Shown piece after piece: positions 1 to 13,400 of a stretch of 56,703 nt of DNA; the first letter of the stretch is position 1, and every line of letters begins with the position of its first letter. The translations under genes were made by a program, and so were the position numbers. Below the pieces are notes generated by a model that saw only the letters and a program-made list of their open reading frames with translations, had not been told where the DNA came from and made no database searches. The DNA is from Tritrichomonas musculus (lineage: Eukaryota; Parabasalia; Tritrichomonadida; Tritrichomonadidae): positions 1 through 56,703 of the forward strand of contig JAPFFF010000108.1 in the NCBI GenBank assembly GCA_039105265.1, written 5' to 3'.

Positions 1-3000
1 GCATCTGATGATTCAACTGCAGTTCTCGTTGCATCTGATGATTCAACTGCAGTTCTTGTTTCATCTTATTATTAAACTGCAGTTCTCGCTGCATCTGATG
101 ATTCAACTGCAGTTCTCGTTGCATCTGATGATTCAACTGCAGTTCTCGTTGCATCTGATGATTCAACTGCAGTTCTCGTTGCATCTTATTATTAAACTGC
201 AGTTCTCGTTGCATCTGATGATTCAACTGCAGTTCTCGTTGCATCTGATGATTCAACTGCAGTTCTCGTTGAATCTGATGGTTCAACTGCAGTTCTCGTT
301 GAATCTGATGATTCAACTGCAGTTCTCGTTGCATCTGATGATTCAACTGCAGTTCTCGTTGAATCTGATGATTCAACTGTAGTTCTCGTTGCATCTGATG
401 ATTCAACTGCAGTTCTCGTTGCATCTGATGATTCAACTGCAGTTCTCGTTGAATCTGATGGTTCAACTGCAGTTGTCGTTGAATCTGATGATTCAACTGC
501 AGTTCTCGTTGCATCTGATGATTCAACTGCAGTTCTCGTTGAATCTGATGATTCAACTGCAGTTCTCGTTGAATCTGATGATTCAACTGCAGTTCTCGTT
601 GAATCTGATGATTCAACTGTAGTTCTCGTTGCATCTGATGATTCAACTGCAGTTCTCGTTGCATCTGATGATTCAACTGCAGTTCTCGTTGCATCTGATG
701 ATTCAACTGCAGTTCTCGTTGAATCTGATGATTCAACTGCAGTTCTCGTTGCATCTGATGATTCAACTGCAGTTCTCGTTGAATCTGATGGTTCAACTGC
801 AGTTGTCGTTGAATCTGATGATTCAACTGCAGTTCTCGTTGCATCTGATGATTCAACTGCAGTTCTCGTTGAATCTGATGATTCAACTGCAGTTCTCGTT
901 GAATCTGATGATTCAACTGCAGTTCTCGTTGAATCTGATGATTCAACTGTAGTTCTCGTTGCATCTGATGATTCAACTGCAGTTCTCGTTGCATCTGATG
1001 ATTCAACTGCAGTTCTCGTTGAATCTGATGATTCAACTGCAGTTCTCGTTGAATCTGATGATTCAACTGCAGTTCTCGCTGCATCTGATGATTCAACTGC
1101 AGTTCTCGTTGCATCTGATGATTCAACTGCAGTTCTCGTTGCATCTGATGATTCAACTGCAGTTCTTGTTGCATCTTATTATTAAACTGCAGTTCTCGTT
1201 GCATCTGATGATTCAACTGCAGTTCTCGTTGCATCTGATGATTCAACTGCAGTTCTCGTTGAATCTGATGGTTCAACTGCAGTTCTCGTTGAATCTGATG
1301 GTTCAACTGCAGTTCTCGTTGAATCTGATGATTCAACTGTAGTTCTCGTTGCATCTGATGATTCAACTGCAGTTCTCGTTGCATCTGATGATTCAACTGC
1401 AGTTCTCGTTGAATCTGATGATTCAACTGCAGTTCTCGTTGAATCTGATGATTCAACTGCAGTTGTCGTTGCATCTGATGATTCAACTGCAGTTCTCGTT
1501 GCATCTGATGATTCAACTGCAGTTGTCGTTGCATCTGATGATTCAACTGCAGTTCTTGTTTCATCTTATTATTAAACTGCAGTTCTCGTTGCATCTGATG
1601 ATTCAACTGCAGTTGTCGTTGCATCTGATGATTCAACTGCAGTTCTCGTTGCATCTGATGATTCAACTGCAGTTCTCGTTGCATCTGATGATTCAACTGC
1701 AGTTCTTGTTTCATCTTATTATTAAACTGCAGTTCTCGTTGAATCTGATGATTCAACTGCAGTTCTCGTTGCATCTGATGATTCAACTGCAGTTCTCGTT
1801 GAATCTGATGATTCAACTGCAGTTGTCGTTGCATCTGATGATTCAACTGCAGTTGTCGTTGCATCTGATGATTCAACTGCAGTTCTCGTTGAATCTGATG
1901 ATTCAACTGTAGTTCTCGTTGCATCTGATGATTCAACTGCAGTTCTCGTTGAATCTGATGATTCAACTGTAGTTCTCGTTGAATCTGATGATTCAACTGC
2001 AGTTCTCGTTGAATCTGATGATTCAACTGTAGTTCTCGTTGAATCTGATGGTTCAACTGCAGTTCTCGTTGAATCTGATGATTCAACTGCAGTTCTCGTT
2101 GAATCTGATGATTCAACTGCAGTTCTTGTTGCATCTGATGATTCAACTGCAGTTCTCGTTGAATCTGATGATTCAACTGTAGTTCTCGTTGCATCTGATG
2201 ATTCAACTGCAGTTCTCGTTGAATCTGATGATTCAACTGTAGTTCTCGTTGCATCTGATGATTCAACTGCAGTTCTCGTTGAATCTGATGGTTCAACTGC
2301 AGTTCTCGTTGCATCTGATGATTCAACTGCAGTTCTCGTTGAATCTGATGATTCAACTGCAGTTCTCGTTGCATCTGATGATTCAACTGCAGTTCTCGTT
2401 GCATCTGATGATTCAACTGCAGTTCTCGTTGAATCTGATGATTCAACTGCAGTTCTCGTTGCATCTGATGATTCAACTGCAGTTCTTGTTGAATCTTATT
2501 ATTAAACTGCAGTTCTCGTTGAATCTTATGATTAAACTGCAGTTCTCGTTGAATCTTATGATTAAACTGCAGTTCTTGTTGAATCTTATTATTAAACTGC
2601 AGTTCTCGTTGCATCTGATGATTCAACTGCAGTTCTCGTTGCATCTGATGATTCAACTGCAGTTCTCGTTGCATCTGATGATTCAACTGCAGTTCTCGTT
2701 GCATCTGATGATTCAACTGCAGTTCTCGTTGAATCTGATGATTCAACTGCAGTTCTTGTTGCATCTGATGATTCAACTGCAGTTCTCGTTGAATCTGATG
2801 ATTCAACTGCAGTTCTCGTTGCATCTGATGATTCAACTGCAGTTCTCGTTGAATCTGATGATTCAACTGCAGTTGTCGTTGCATCTGATGATTCAACTGC
2901 AGTTGTCGTTGCATCTGATGATTCAACTGCAGTTCTCGTTGAATCTGATGATTCAACTGTAGTTCTCGTTGCATCTGATGATTCAACTGCAGTTCTCGTT

Positions 3001-4440
3001 GAATCTGATGATTCAACTGTAGTTCTCGTTGAATCTGATGATTCAACTGCAGTTCTCGTTGAATCTGATGATTCAACTGTAGTTCTCGTTGAATCTGATG
3101 GTTCAACTGCAGTTCTCGTTGAATCTGATGATTCAACTGCAGTTCTCGTTGAATCTGATGATTCAACTGCAGTTCTTGTTGCATCTGATGATTCAACTGC
3201 AGTTCTTGTTTCATCTGATGATTCAACTGCAGTTCTCGTTGAATCTTATTATTAAACTGCAGTTCTCGTTGCATCTGATGATTCAACTGCAGTTCTCGTT
3301 GCATCTGATGATTCAACTGCAGTTGTCGTTGCATCTGATGATTCAACTGCAGTTGTCGTTGCATCTGATGATTCAACTGCAGTTCTCGTTGAATCTGATG
3401 ATTCAACTGTAGTTCTCGTTGCATCTGATGATTCAACTGCAGTTCTCGTTGAATCTGATGATTCAACTGTAGTTCTCGTTGAATCTGATGATTCAACTGC
3501 AGTTCTCGTTGAATCTGATGATTCAACTGTAGTTCTCGTTGAATCTGATGGTTCAACTGCAGTTCTCGTTGAATCTGATGATTCAACTGCAGTTGTCGTT
3601 GCATCTGATGATTCAACTGCAGTTCTTGTTGCATCTGATGATTCAACTGCAGTTCTCGTTGAATCTGATGATTCAACTGTAGTTCTCGTTGCATCTGATG
3701 ATTCAACTGCAGTTCTCGTTGAATCTGATGATTCAACTGTAGTTCTCGTTGCATCTGATGATTCAACTGCAGTTCTCGTTGAATCTGATGGTTCAACTGC
3801 AGTTCTCGTTGCATCTGATGATTCAACTGCAGTTCTCGTTGCATCTGATGATTCAACTGCAGTTCTCGTTGCATCTGATGATTCAACTGTAGTTCTCGTT
3901 GCATCTGATGATTCAACTGCAGTTCTCGTTGAATCTGATGATTCAACTGTAGTTCTCGTTGCATCTGATGATTCAACTGCAGTTCTCGTTGAATCTGATG
4001 GTTCAACTGCAGTTCTCGTTGCATCTGATGATTCAACTGCAGTTCTCGTTGAATCTGATGATTCAACTGCAGTTCTCGTTGAATCTGATGATTCAACTGC
4101 AGTTCTCGTTGAATCTGATGATTCAACTGCAGTTCTCGTTGAATCTGATGATTCAACTGCAGTTCTCGTTGAATCTGATGATTCAACTGCAGTTCTCGCT
4201 GCATCTGATGATTCAACTGCAGTTCTCGTTGCATCTGATGATTCAACTGCAGTTCTCGTTGCATCTGATGATTCAACTGCAGTTCTTGTTGCATCTGATG
4301 GTTCAACTGCAGTTGTCGTTGAATCTGATGATTCAACTGCAGTTCTCGCTGCATCTGATGATTCAACTGCAGTTCTCGTTGCATCTGATGATTCAACTGC
4401 AGTTCTCGTTGCATCTGATGATTCAACTACAGTTCTCGTT
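1..4440. repeat. Higher-order repeat domain, left copy (partial at window edge)
   Basis: The order of unit variants here recurs at 6,481-10,500. The offset is 6,480 bp for the first 630 bases, then 6,150 bp, then 6,060 bp. The first step is a 330-bp (11-unit) local duplication inside this copy (about 631-960). The second is three units (about 2,071-2,160) missing from the right copy. Landmarks include paired GGTTCAAC units at 1,261-1,320, a four-unit TTA-type signature at 2,491-2,610, and many CTGTAG units between 1,890 and 3,960. The domain starts before the window. Confidence 0.85.
2491..2610. repeat. Four-unit diagnostic signature, about 11 copies in the window
   Basis: Four successive units carry CTTATT or CTTATG in place of CTGATG, together with TTAAAC in place of TTCAAC. 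The order is always TATT, TATG, TATG, TATT, and the third ends in TTCTTGTT. The same run recurs at 8,551-8,670, 15,420-15,539, 17,370-17,489, 22,620-22,739, 32,970-33,059 (three units only), 34,680-34,799, 35,550-35,669, 40,109-40,228, 41,729-41,848 and 42,599-42,718. The second unit at 17,400 is a hybrid (CTGATG with TTAAAC). This run is a convenient anchor for aligning HOR copies. It is absent after 42,718. Confidence 0.9.
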
Positions 4441-5400
4441 GCATCTGATGATTCAACTGCAGTTCTTGTTTCATCTTATTATTAAACTGCAGTTCTCGCT
4501 GCATCTGATGATTCAACTGCAGTTCTCGTTGCATCTGATGATTCAACTGCAGTTCTCGTTGCATCTGATGATTCAACTGCAGTTCTCGTTGCATCTTATT
4601 ATTAAACTGCAGTTCTCGTTGCATCTGATGATTCAACTGCAGTTCTCGTTGCATCTGATGATTCAACTGCAGTTCTCGTTGAATCTGATGGTTCAACTGC
4701 AGTTCTCGTTGAATCTGATGATTCAACTGCAGTTCTCGTTGCATCTGATGATTCAACTGCAGTTCTCGTTGAATCTGATGATTCAACTGCAGTTCTCGTT
4801 GCATCTGATGATTCAACTGCAGTTCTCGTTGCATCTGATGATTCAACTGCAGTTCTCGTTGAATCTGATGGTTCAACTGCAGTTGTCGTTGAATCTGATG
4901 ATTCAACTGCAGTTCTCGTTGCATCTGATGATTCAACTGCAGTTCTCGTTGAATCTGATGATTCAACTGCAGTTCTCGTTGAATCTGATGATTCAACTGC
5001 AGTTCTCGTTGAATCTGATGATTCAACTGTAGTTCTCGTTGCATCTGATGATTCAACTGCAGTTCTCGTTGCATCTGATGATTCAACTGCAGTTCTCGTT
5101 GAATCTGATGATTCAACTGCAGTTCTCGTTGAATCTGATGATTCAACTGCAGTTCTCGCTGCATCTGATGATTCAACTGCAGTTCTCGTTGCATCTGATG
5201 ATTCAACTGCAGTTCTCGTTGCATCTGATGATTCAACTGCAGTTCTTGTTGCATCTTATTATTTAACTGCAGTTCTCGTTGCATCTGATGATTCAACTGC
5301 AGTTCTCGTTGCATCTGATGATTCAACTGCAGTTCTCGTTGAATCTGATGGTTCAACTGCAGTTCTCGTTGAATCTGATGGTTCAACTGCAGTTCTCGTT
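4441..5400. repeat. About 0.9-kb block duplicated at several sites
   Basis: This block matches 6,511-7,470 at a constant offset of 2,070 bp. Related copies lie at the window start, near 10,500-11,220, and in part at 37,979-38,608. It is marked by a TCATCTTATT unit near its left end, GCATCTTATT at 4,591, GGTTCAAC units at 4,681 and 4,861, and a run of units ending in CTCGCT. At 5,251 it has TATTTAAC instead of TATTAAAC. That rarer form is shared with 11,070 and the 11-14 kb mosaic, so this block, rather than its 7.3-kb copy, looks like the source of that region. Confidence 0.8.
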
Positions 5401-5550
5401 GAATCTGATGATTCAACTGCAGTTCTCGTTGCATCTGATGATTCAACTGCAGTTGTCGTTGCATCTGATGATTCAACTGCAGTTCTCGTTGAATCTGATG
5501 ATTCAACTGCAGTTGTCGTTGAATCTGATGATTCAACTGCAGTTCTCGTT

Positions 5551-6210
5551 GCATCTGATTATTCAACTGCAGTTCTTGTTTCATCTTATTATTAAACTGC
5601 AGTTCTCGTTGAATCTTATTATTAAACTGCAGTTCTCGTTGAATCTGATGATTCAACTGCAGTTCTCGTTGCATCTGATGATTCAACTGCAGTTCTCGTT
5701 GAATCTGATGATTCAACTGCAGTTCTCGTTGAATCTGATGATTCAACTGCAGTTGTCGTTGCATCTGATGATTCAACTGCAGTTCTCGTTGAATCTGATG
5801 ATTCAACTGCAGTTCTCGTTGCATCTGATGATTCAACTGCAGTTCTCGTTGCATCTGATGATTCAACTGCAGTTCTCGTTGCATCTGATTATTCAACTGC
5901 AGTTCTTGTTTCATCTTATTATTAAACTGCAGTTCTCGTTGAATCTTATTATTAAACTGCAGTTCTCGTTGAATCTGATGATTCAACTGCAGTTCTCGTT
6001 GCATCTGATGATTCAACTGCAGTTCTCGTTGAATCTGATGATTCAACTGCAGTTCTCGTTGAATCTGATGATTCAACTGCAGTTGTCGTTGCATCTGATG
6101 ATTCAACTGCAGTTCTCGTTGAATCTGATGATTCAACTGCAGTTCTCGTTGCATCTGATGATTCAACTGCAGTTCTCGTTGCATCTGATGATTCAACTGC
6201 AGTTCTCGTT
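5551..6210. repeat. 330-bp (11-unit) tandem duplication
   Basis: Units 5,551-5,880 and 5,881-6,210 show the same order of variants. Each begins with CTGATTATTC, then a TCATCTTATT unit and a GAATCTTATT unit, then eight ordinary units with one TTGTCG unit at the same relative place. It is followed at 6,271-6,510 by two copies of a four-unit (120-bp) segment headed by TCATCTTATT. These are young local expansions nested inside the larger HOR. Confidence 0.85.
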
Positions 6211-6496
6211 GCATCTGATGATTCAACTGCAGTTCTCGTTGAATCTGATGATTCAACTGCAGTTCTTGTTTCATCTTATTATTAAACTGCAGTTCTCGCT
6301 GCATCTGATGATTCAACTGCAGTTCTCGTTGCATCTGATGATTCAACTGCAGTTCTCGTTGCATCTGATGATTCAACTGCAGTTCTTGTTTCATCTTATT
6401 ATTAAACTGCAGTTCTCGCTGCATCTGATGATTCAACTGCAGTTCTCGTTGCATCTGATGATTCAACTGCAGTTCTCGTTGCATCTGATGATTCAA

Positions 6497-9400
6497 CTAC
6501 AGTTCTCGTTGCATCTGATGATTCAACTGCAGTTCTTGTTTCATCTTATTATTAAACTGCAGTTCTCGCTGCATCTGATGATTCAACTGCAGTTCTCGTT
6601 GCATCTGATGATTCAACTGCAGTTCTCGTTGCATCTGATGATTCAACTGCAGTTCTCGTTGCATCTTATTATTAAACTGCAGTTCTCGTTGCATCTGATG
6701 ATTCAACTGCAGTTCTCGTTGCATCTGATGATTCAACTGCAGTTCTCGTTGAATCTGATGGTTCAACTGCAGTTCTCGTTGAATCTGATGATTCAACTGC
6801 AGTTCTCGTTGCATCTGATGATTCAACTGCAGTTCTCGTTGAATCTGATGATTCAACTGCAGTTCTCGTTGCATCTGATGATTCAACTGCAGTTCTCGTT
6901 GCATCTGATGATTCAACTGCAGTTCTCGTTGAATCTGATGGTTCAACTGCAGTTGTCGTTGAATCTGATGATTCAACTGCAGTTCTCGTTGCATCTGATG
7001 ATTCAACTGCAGTTCTCGTTGAATCTGATGATTCAACTGCAGTTCTCGTTGAATCTGATGATTCAACTGCAGTTCTCGTTGAATCTGATGATTCAACTGT
7101 AGTTCTCGTTGCATCTGATGATTCAACTGCAGTTCTCGTTGCATCTGATGATTCAACTGCAGTTCTCGTTGAATCTGATGATTCAACTGCAGTTCTCGTT
7201 GAATCTGATGATTCAACTGCAGTTCTCGCTGCATCTGATGATTCAACTGCAGTTCTCGTTGCATCTGATGATTCAACTGCAGTTCTCGTTGCATCTGATG
7301 ATTCAACTGCAGTTCTTGTTGCATCTTATTATTAAACTGCAGTTCTCGTTGCATCTGATGATTCAACTGCAGTTCTCGTTGCATCTGATGATTCAACTGC
7401 AGTTCTCGTTGAATCTGATGGTTCAACTGCAGTTCTCGTTGAATCTGATGGTTCAACTGCAGTTCTCGTTGAATCTGATGATTCAACTGTAGTTCTCGTT
7501 GCATCTGATGATTCAACTGCAGTTCTCGTTGCATCTGATGATTCAACTGCAGTTCTCGTTGAATCTGATGATTCAACTGCAGTTCTCGTTGAATCTGATG
7601 ATTCAACTGCAGTTGTCGTTGCATCTGATGATTCAACTGCAGTTCTCGTTGCATCTGATGATTCAACTGCAGTTGTCGTTGCATCTGATGATTCAACTGC
7701 AGTTCTTGTTTCATCTTATTATTAAACTGCAGTTCTCGTTGCATCTGATGATTCAACTGCAGTTGTCGTTGCATCTGATGATTCAACTGCAGTTCTCGTT
7801 GCATCTGATGATTCAACTGCAGTTCTCGTTGCATCTGATGATTCAACTGCAGTTCTTGTTTCATCTTATTATTAAACTGCAGTTCTCGTTGAATCTGATG
7901 ATTCAACTGCAGTTCTCGTTGCATCTGATGATTCAACTGCAGTTCTCGTTGAATCTGATGATTCAACTGCAGTTGTCGTTGCATCTGATGATTCAACTGC
8001 AGTTGTCGTTGCATCTGATGATTCAACTGCAGTTCTCGTTGAATCTGATGATTCAACTGTAGTTCTCGTTGCATCTGATGATTCAACTGCAGTTCTCGTT
8101 GAATCTGATGATTCAACTGTAGTTCTCGTTGAATCTGATGATTCAACTGCAGTTCTCGTTGAATCTGATGATTCAACTGTAGTTCTCGTTGAATCTGATG
8201 GTTCAACTGCAGTTGTCGTTGAATCTGATGATTCAACTGTAGTTCTCGTTGCATCTGATGATTCAACTGCAGTTCTCGTTGAATATGATGATTCAACTGT
8301 AGTTCTCGTTGCATCTGATGATTCAACTGCAGTTCTCGTTGAATCTGATGGTTCAACTGCAGTTCTCGTTGCATCTGATGATTCAACTGCAGTTCTCGTT
8401 GAATCTGATGATTCAACTGCAGTTCTCGTTGCATCTGATGATTCAACTGCAGTTCTCGTTGCATCTGATGATTCAACTGCAGTTCTCGTTGAATCTGATG
8501 ATTCAACTGCAGTTCTCGTTGCATCTGATGATTCAACTGCAGTTCTTGTTGCATCTTATTATTAAACTGCAGTTCTCGTTGAATCTTATGATTAAACTGC
8601 AGTTCTCGTTGAATCTTATGATTAAACTGCAGTTCTTGTTGAATCTTATTATTAAACTGCAGTTCTCGTTGCATCTGATGATTCAACTGCAGTTCTCGTT
8701 GCATCTGATGATTCAACTGCAGTTCTCGTTGCATCTGATGATTCAACTGCAGTTCTCGTTGCATCTGATGATTCAACTGCAGTTCTCGTTGAATCTGATG
8801 ATTCAACTGCAGTTCTTGTTGCATCTGATGATTCAACTGCAGTTCTCGTTGAATCTGATGATTCAACTGCAGTTCTCGTTGCATCTGATGATTCAACTGC
8901 AGTTCTCGTTGAATCTGATGATTCAACTGCAGTTGTCGTTGCATCTGATGATTCAACTGCAGTTGTCGTTGCATCTGATGATTCAACTGCAGTTCTCGTT
9001 GAATCTGATGATTCAACTGTAGTTCTCGTTGCATCTGATGATTCAACTGCAGTTCTCGTTGAATCTGATGATTCAACTGTAGTTCTCGTTGAATCTGATG
9101 ATTCAACTGCAGTTCTCGTTGAATCTGATGATTCAACTGTAGTTCTCGTTGAATCTGATGGTTCAACTGCAGTTCTCGTTGAATCTGATGATTCAACTGC
9201 AGTTCTCGTTGAATCTGATGATTCAACTGCAGTTCTTGTTGCATCTGATGATTCAACTGCAGTTCTTGTTTCATCTGATGATTCAACTGCAGTTCTCGTT
9301 GAATCTTATTATTAAACTGCAGTTCTCGTTGCATCTGATGATTCAACTGCAGTTCTCGTTGCATCTGATGATTCAACTGCAGTTGTCGTTGCATCTGATG

Positions 9401-10366
9401 ATTCAACTGCAGTTGTCGTTGCATCTGATGATTCAACTGCAGTTCTCGTTGAATCTGATGATTCAACTGTAGTTCTCGTTGCATCTGATGATTCAACTGC
9501 AGTTCTCGTTGAATCTGATGATTCAACTGTAGTTCTCGTTGAATCTGATGATTCAACTGCAGTTCTCGTTGAATCTGATGATTCAACTGTAGTTCTCGTT
9601 GAATCTGATGGTTCAACTGCAGTTCTCGTTGAATCTGATGATTCAACTGCAGTTGTCGTTGCATCTGATGATTCAACTGCAGTTCTTGTTGCATCTGATG
9701 ATTCAACTGCAGTTCTCGTTGAATCTGATGATTCAACTGTAGTTCTCGTTGCATCTGATGATTCAACTGCAGTTCTCGTTGAATCTGATGATTCAACTGT
9801 AGTTCTCGTTGCATCTGATGATTCAACTGCAGTTCTCGTTGAATCTGATGGTTCAACTGCAGTTCTCGTTGCATCTGATGATTCAACTGCAGTTCTCGTT
9901 GCATCTGATGATTCAACTGCAGTTCTCGTTGCATCTGATGATTCAACTGTAGTTCTCGTTGCATCTGATGATTCAACTGCAGTTCTCGTTGAATCTGATG
10001 ATTCAACTGTAGTTCTCGTTGCATCTGATGATTCAACTGCAGTTCTCGTTGAATCTGATGGTTCAACTGCAGTTCTCGTTGCATCTGATGATTCAACTGC
10101 AGTTCTCGTTGAATCTGATGATTCAACTGCAGTTCTCGTTGAATCTGATGATTCAACTGCAGTTCTCGTTGAATCTGATGATTCAACTGCAGTTCTCGTT
10201 GAATCTGATGATTCAACTGCAGTTCTCGTTGAATCTGATGATTCAACTGCAGTTCTCGCTGCATCTGATGATTCAACTGCAGTTCTCGTTGCATCTGATG
10301 ATTCAACTGCAGTTCTCGTTGCATCTGATGATTCAACTGCAGTTCTTGTTGCATCTGATGGTTCAA
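6497..10366 (-). other. Long open reading frame of decapeptide repeats, coding status unproven
   Basis: The minus frame is open for about 1,289 codons and ends at a TAG made by a CTACAG unit at 6,497-6,499. Upstream it is limited by the 1-bp deletion at about 10,386. The predicted peptide is only the decapeptide NHQMQRELQL with variants: I for M, Q for the first E or R, FNNK and FNHK for LNHQ, plus one Q-to-H. There is no signal peptide, known domain or non-repetitive end. The openness follows from a stop-free 30-bp unit, so the frame alone is weak evidence of a gene. Confidence 0.15.
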
Positions 10367-10380
10367 CTGCAGTTGTCGTT

Positions 10381-10409
10381 GAATCGATGATTCAACTGCA
10401 GTTCTCGCT
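10381..10409. other. 29-bp unit with a 1-bp deletion
   Basis: One T is missing after GAATC, giving GAATCGATGA. This shifts the 30-bp register and both long reading frames by one base. The equivalent unit at 4,321-4,350 is intact, so the deletion arose after the domain was duplicated. It creates ATCGAT at 10,383-10,388, the only ClaI/TaqI-type site I can find in the window and so a useful physical marker. A sequencing or assembly error is the main alternative. Confidence 0.9.
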
Positions 10410-10499
10410 GCATCTGATGATTCAACTGCAGTTCTCGTTGCATCTGATGATTCAACTGCAGTTCTCGTTGCATCTGATGATTCAACTACAGTTCTCGTT

Positions 10500-13400
10500 G
10501 CATCTGATGATTCAACTGCAGTTCTTGTTTCATCTTATTATTAAACTGCAGTTCTCGCTGCATCTGATGATTCAACTGCAGTTCTCGTTGCATCTGATGA
10601 TTCAACTGCAGTTCTCGTTGCATCTGATGATTCAACTGCAGTTCTCGTTGCATCTTATTATTAAACTGCAGTTCTCGTTGCATCTGATGATTCAACTGCA
10701 GTTCTCGTTGCATCTGATGATTCAACTGCAGTTCTCGTTGCATCTGATGATTCAACTGCAGTTCTCGTTGAATCTGATGATTCAACTGCAGTTCTCGTTG
10801 AATCTGATGATTCAACTGCAGTTCTCGTTGAATCTGATGATTCAACTGCAGTTCTCGTTGCATCTGATGATTCAACTGCAGTTCTCGTTGCATCTGATGA
10901 TTCAACTGCAGTTCTCGTTGAATCTGATGATTCAACTGCAGTTCTCGTTGAATCTGATGATTCAACTGCAGTTCTCGCTGCATCTGATGATTCAACTGCA
11001 GTTCTCGTTGCATCTGATGATTCAACTGCAGTTCTCGTTGCATCTGATGATTCAACTGCAGTTCTTGTTGCATCTTATTATTTAACTGCAGTTCTCGTTG
11101 CATCTGATGATTCAACTGCAGTTCTCGTTGCATCTGATGATTCAACTGCAGTTCTCGTTGAATCTGATGGTTCAACTGCAGTTCTCGTTGAATCTGATGG
11201 TTCAACTGCAGTTCTCGTTGAATCTGATGATTCAACTGTAGTTCTCGTTGCATCTGATGATTCAACTGCAGTTCTCGTTGCATCTGATGATTCAACTGCA
11301 GTTCTCGTTGCATCTGATGATTCAACTGCAGTTCTCGTTGAATCTGATGATTCAACTGCAGTTCTCGTTGAATCTGATGATTCAACTGCAGTTCTCGTTG
11401 AATCTGATGATTCAACTGCAGTTCTCGTTGCATCTGATGATTCAACTGCAGTTCTCGTTGCATCTGATGATTCAACTGCAGTTCTCGTTGAATCTGATGA
11501 TTCAACTGCAGTTCTCGTTGAATCTGATGATTCAACTGCAGTTCTCGCTGCATCTGATGATTCAACTGCAGTTCTCGTTGCATCTGATGATTCAACTGCA
11601 GTTCTCGTTGCATCTGATGATTCAACTGCAGTTCTTGTTGCATCTTATTATTTAACTGCAGTTCTCGTTGCATCTGATGATTCAACTGCAGTTCTCGTTG
11701 CATCTGATGATTCAACTGCAGTTCTCGTTGAATCTGATGGTTCAACTGCAGTTCTCGTTGAATCTGATGGTTCAACTGCAGTTCTCGTTGAATCTGATGA
11801 TTCAACTGTAGTTCTCGTTGCATCTGATGATTCAACTGCAGTTCTCGTTGCATCTGATGATTCAACTGCAGTTCTCGTTGCATCTGATGATTCAACTGCA
11901 GTTCTCGTTGAATCTGATGGTTCAACTGCAGTTGTCGTTGAATCTGATGATTCAACTGCAGTTCTCGTTGCATCTGATGATTCAACTGCAGTTCTCGTTG
12001 AATCTGATGATTCAACTGCAGTTCTCGTTGAATCTGATGATTCAACTGCAGTTCTCGTTGAATCTGATGATTCAACTGCAGTTCTCGTTGCATCTGATGA
12101 TTCAACTGCAGTTCTCGTTGCATCTGATGATTCAACTGCAGTTCTCGTTGAATCTGATGATTCAACTGCAGTTCTCGTTGAATCTGATGATTCAACTGCA
12201 GTTCTCGCTGCATCTGATGATTCAACTGCAGTTCTCGTTGCATCTGATGATTCAACTGCAGTTCTCGTTGCATCTGATGATTCAACTGCAGTTCTTGTTG
12301 CATCTTATTATTTAACTGCAGTTCTCGTTGCATCTGATGATTCAACTGCAGTTCTCGTTGCATCTGATGATTCAACTGCAGTTCTCGTTGAATCTGATGG
12401 TTCAACTGCAGTTCTCGTTGAATCTGATGGTTCAACTGCAGTTCTCGTTGAATCTGATGATTCAACTGTAGTTCTCGTTGCATCTGATGATTCAACTGCA
12501 GTTCTCGTTGCATCTGATGATTCAACTGCAGTTCTTGTTGCATCTTATTATTTAACTGCAGTTCTCGTTGCATCTGATGATTCAACTGCAGTTCTCGTTG
12601 CATCTGATGATTCAACTGCAGTTCTCGTTGAATCTGATGGTTCAACTGCAGTTCTCGTTGAATCTGATGGTTCAACTGCAGTTCTCGTTGAATCTGATGA
12701 TTCAACTGTAGTTCTCGTTGCATCTGATGATTCAACTGCAGTTGTCGTTGCATCTGATGATTCAACTGCAGTTGTCGTTGCATCTGATGATTCAACTGCA
12801 GTTGTCGTTGCATCTGATGATTCAACTGCAGTTCTCGTTGCATCTGATGATTCAACTGCAGTTCTCGTTGAATCTGATGATTCAACTGTAGTTCTCGTTG
12901 CATCTGATGATTCAACTGCAGTTCTCGTTGCATCTGATGATTCAACTGTAGTTCTCGTTGCATCTTATTATTTAACTGCAGTTCTCGTTGCATCTGATGA
13001 TTCAACTGCAGTTCTCGTTGAATCTGATGGTTCAACTGCAGTTGTCGTTGAATCTGATGATTCAACTGCAGTTCTCGTTGCATCTGATGATTCAACTGCA
13101 GTTCTCGTTGAATCTGATGATTCAACTGCAGTTCTCGTTGAATCTGATGATTCAACTGCAGTTCTCGTTGAATCTGATGATTCAACTGCAGTTCTCGTTG
13201 CATCTGATGATTCAACTGCAGTTCTCGTTGCATCTGATGATTCAACTGCAGTTCTCGTTGAATCTGATGATTCAACTGCAGTTCTCGTTGAATCTGATGA
13301 TTCAACTGCAGTTCTCGCTGCATCTGATGATTCAACTGCAGTTCTCGTTGCATCTGATGATTCAACTGCAGTTCTCGTTGCATCTGATGATTCAACTGCA

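Larger units (their letters stand above)
6481..10500. repeat. Higher-order repeat domain, right copy of 1-4,440
   Basis: This copy follows the unit order of 1-4,440 almost exactly. Differences I can see are three missing units near 8,221, a single C-to-A change at 8,285 (GAATATGATG, the only one seen), GCATCTT instead of GAATCTT at 8,551, and a 1-bp deletion at about 10,386. It overlaps the 0.9-kb block copy at 6,511-7,470. The near-identity over about 4 kb points to recent duplication or gene-conversion-like homogenisation. Confidence 0.85.

Noticed and set aside
4427-6496. Each shorter minus-strand frame as a separate gene
   Set aside because: They are pieces of one repeat frame separated by CTACAG or TTCTTATTTC units. 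Starts fall wherever a stop ends, not at a conserved site.
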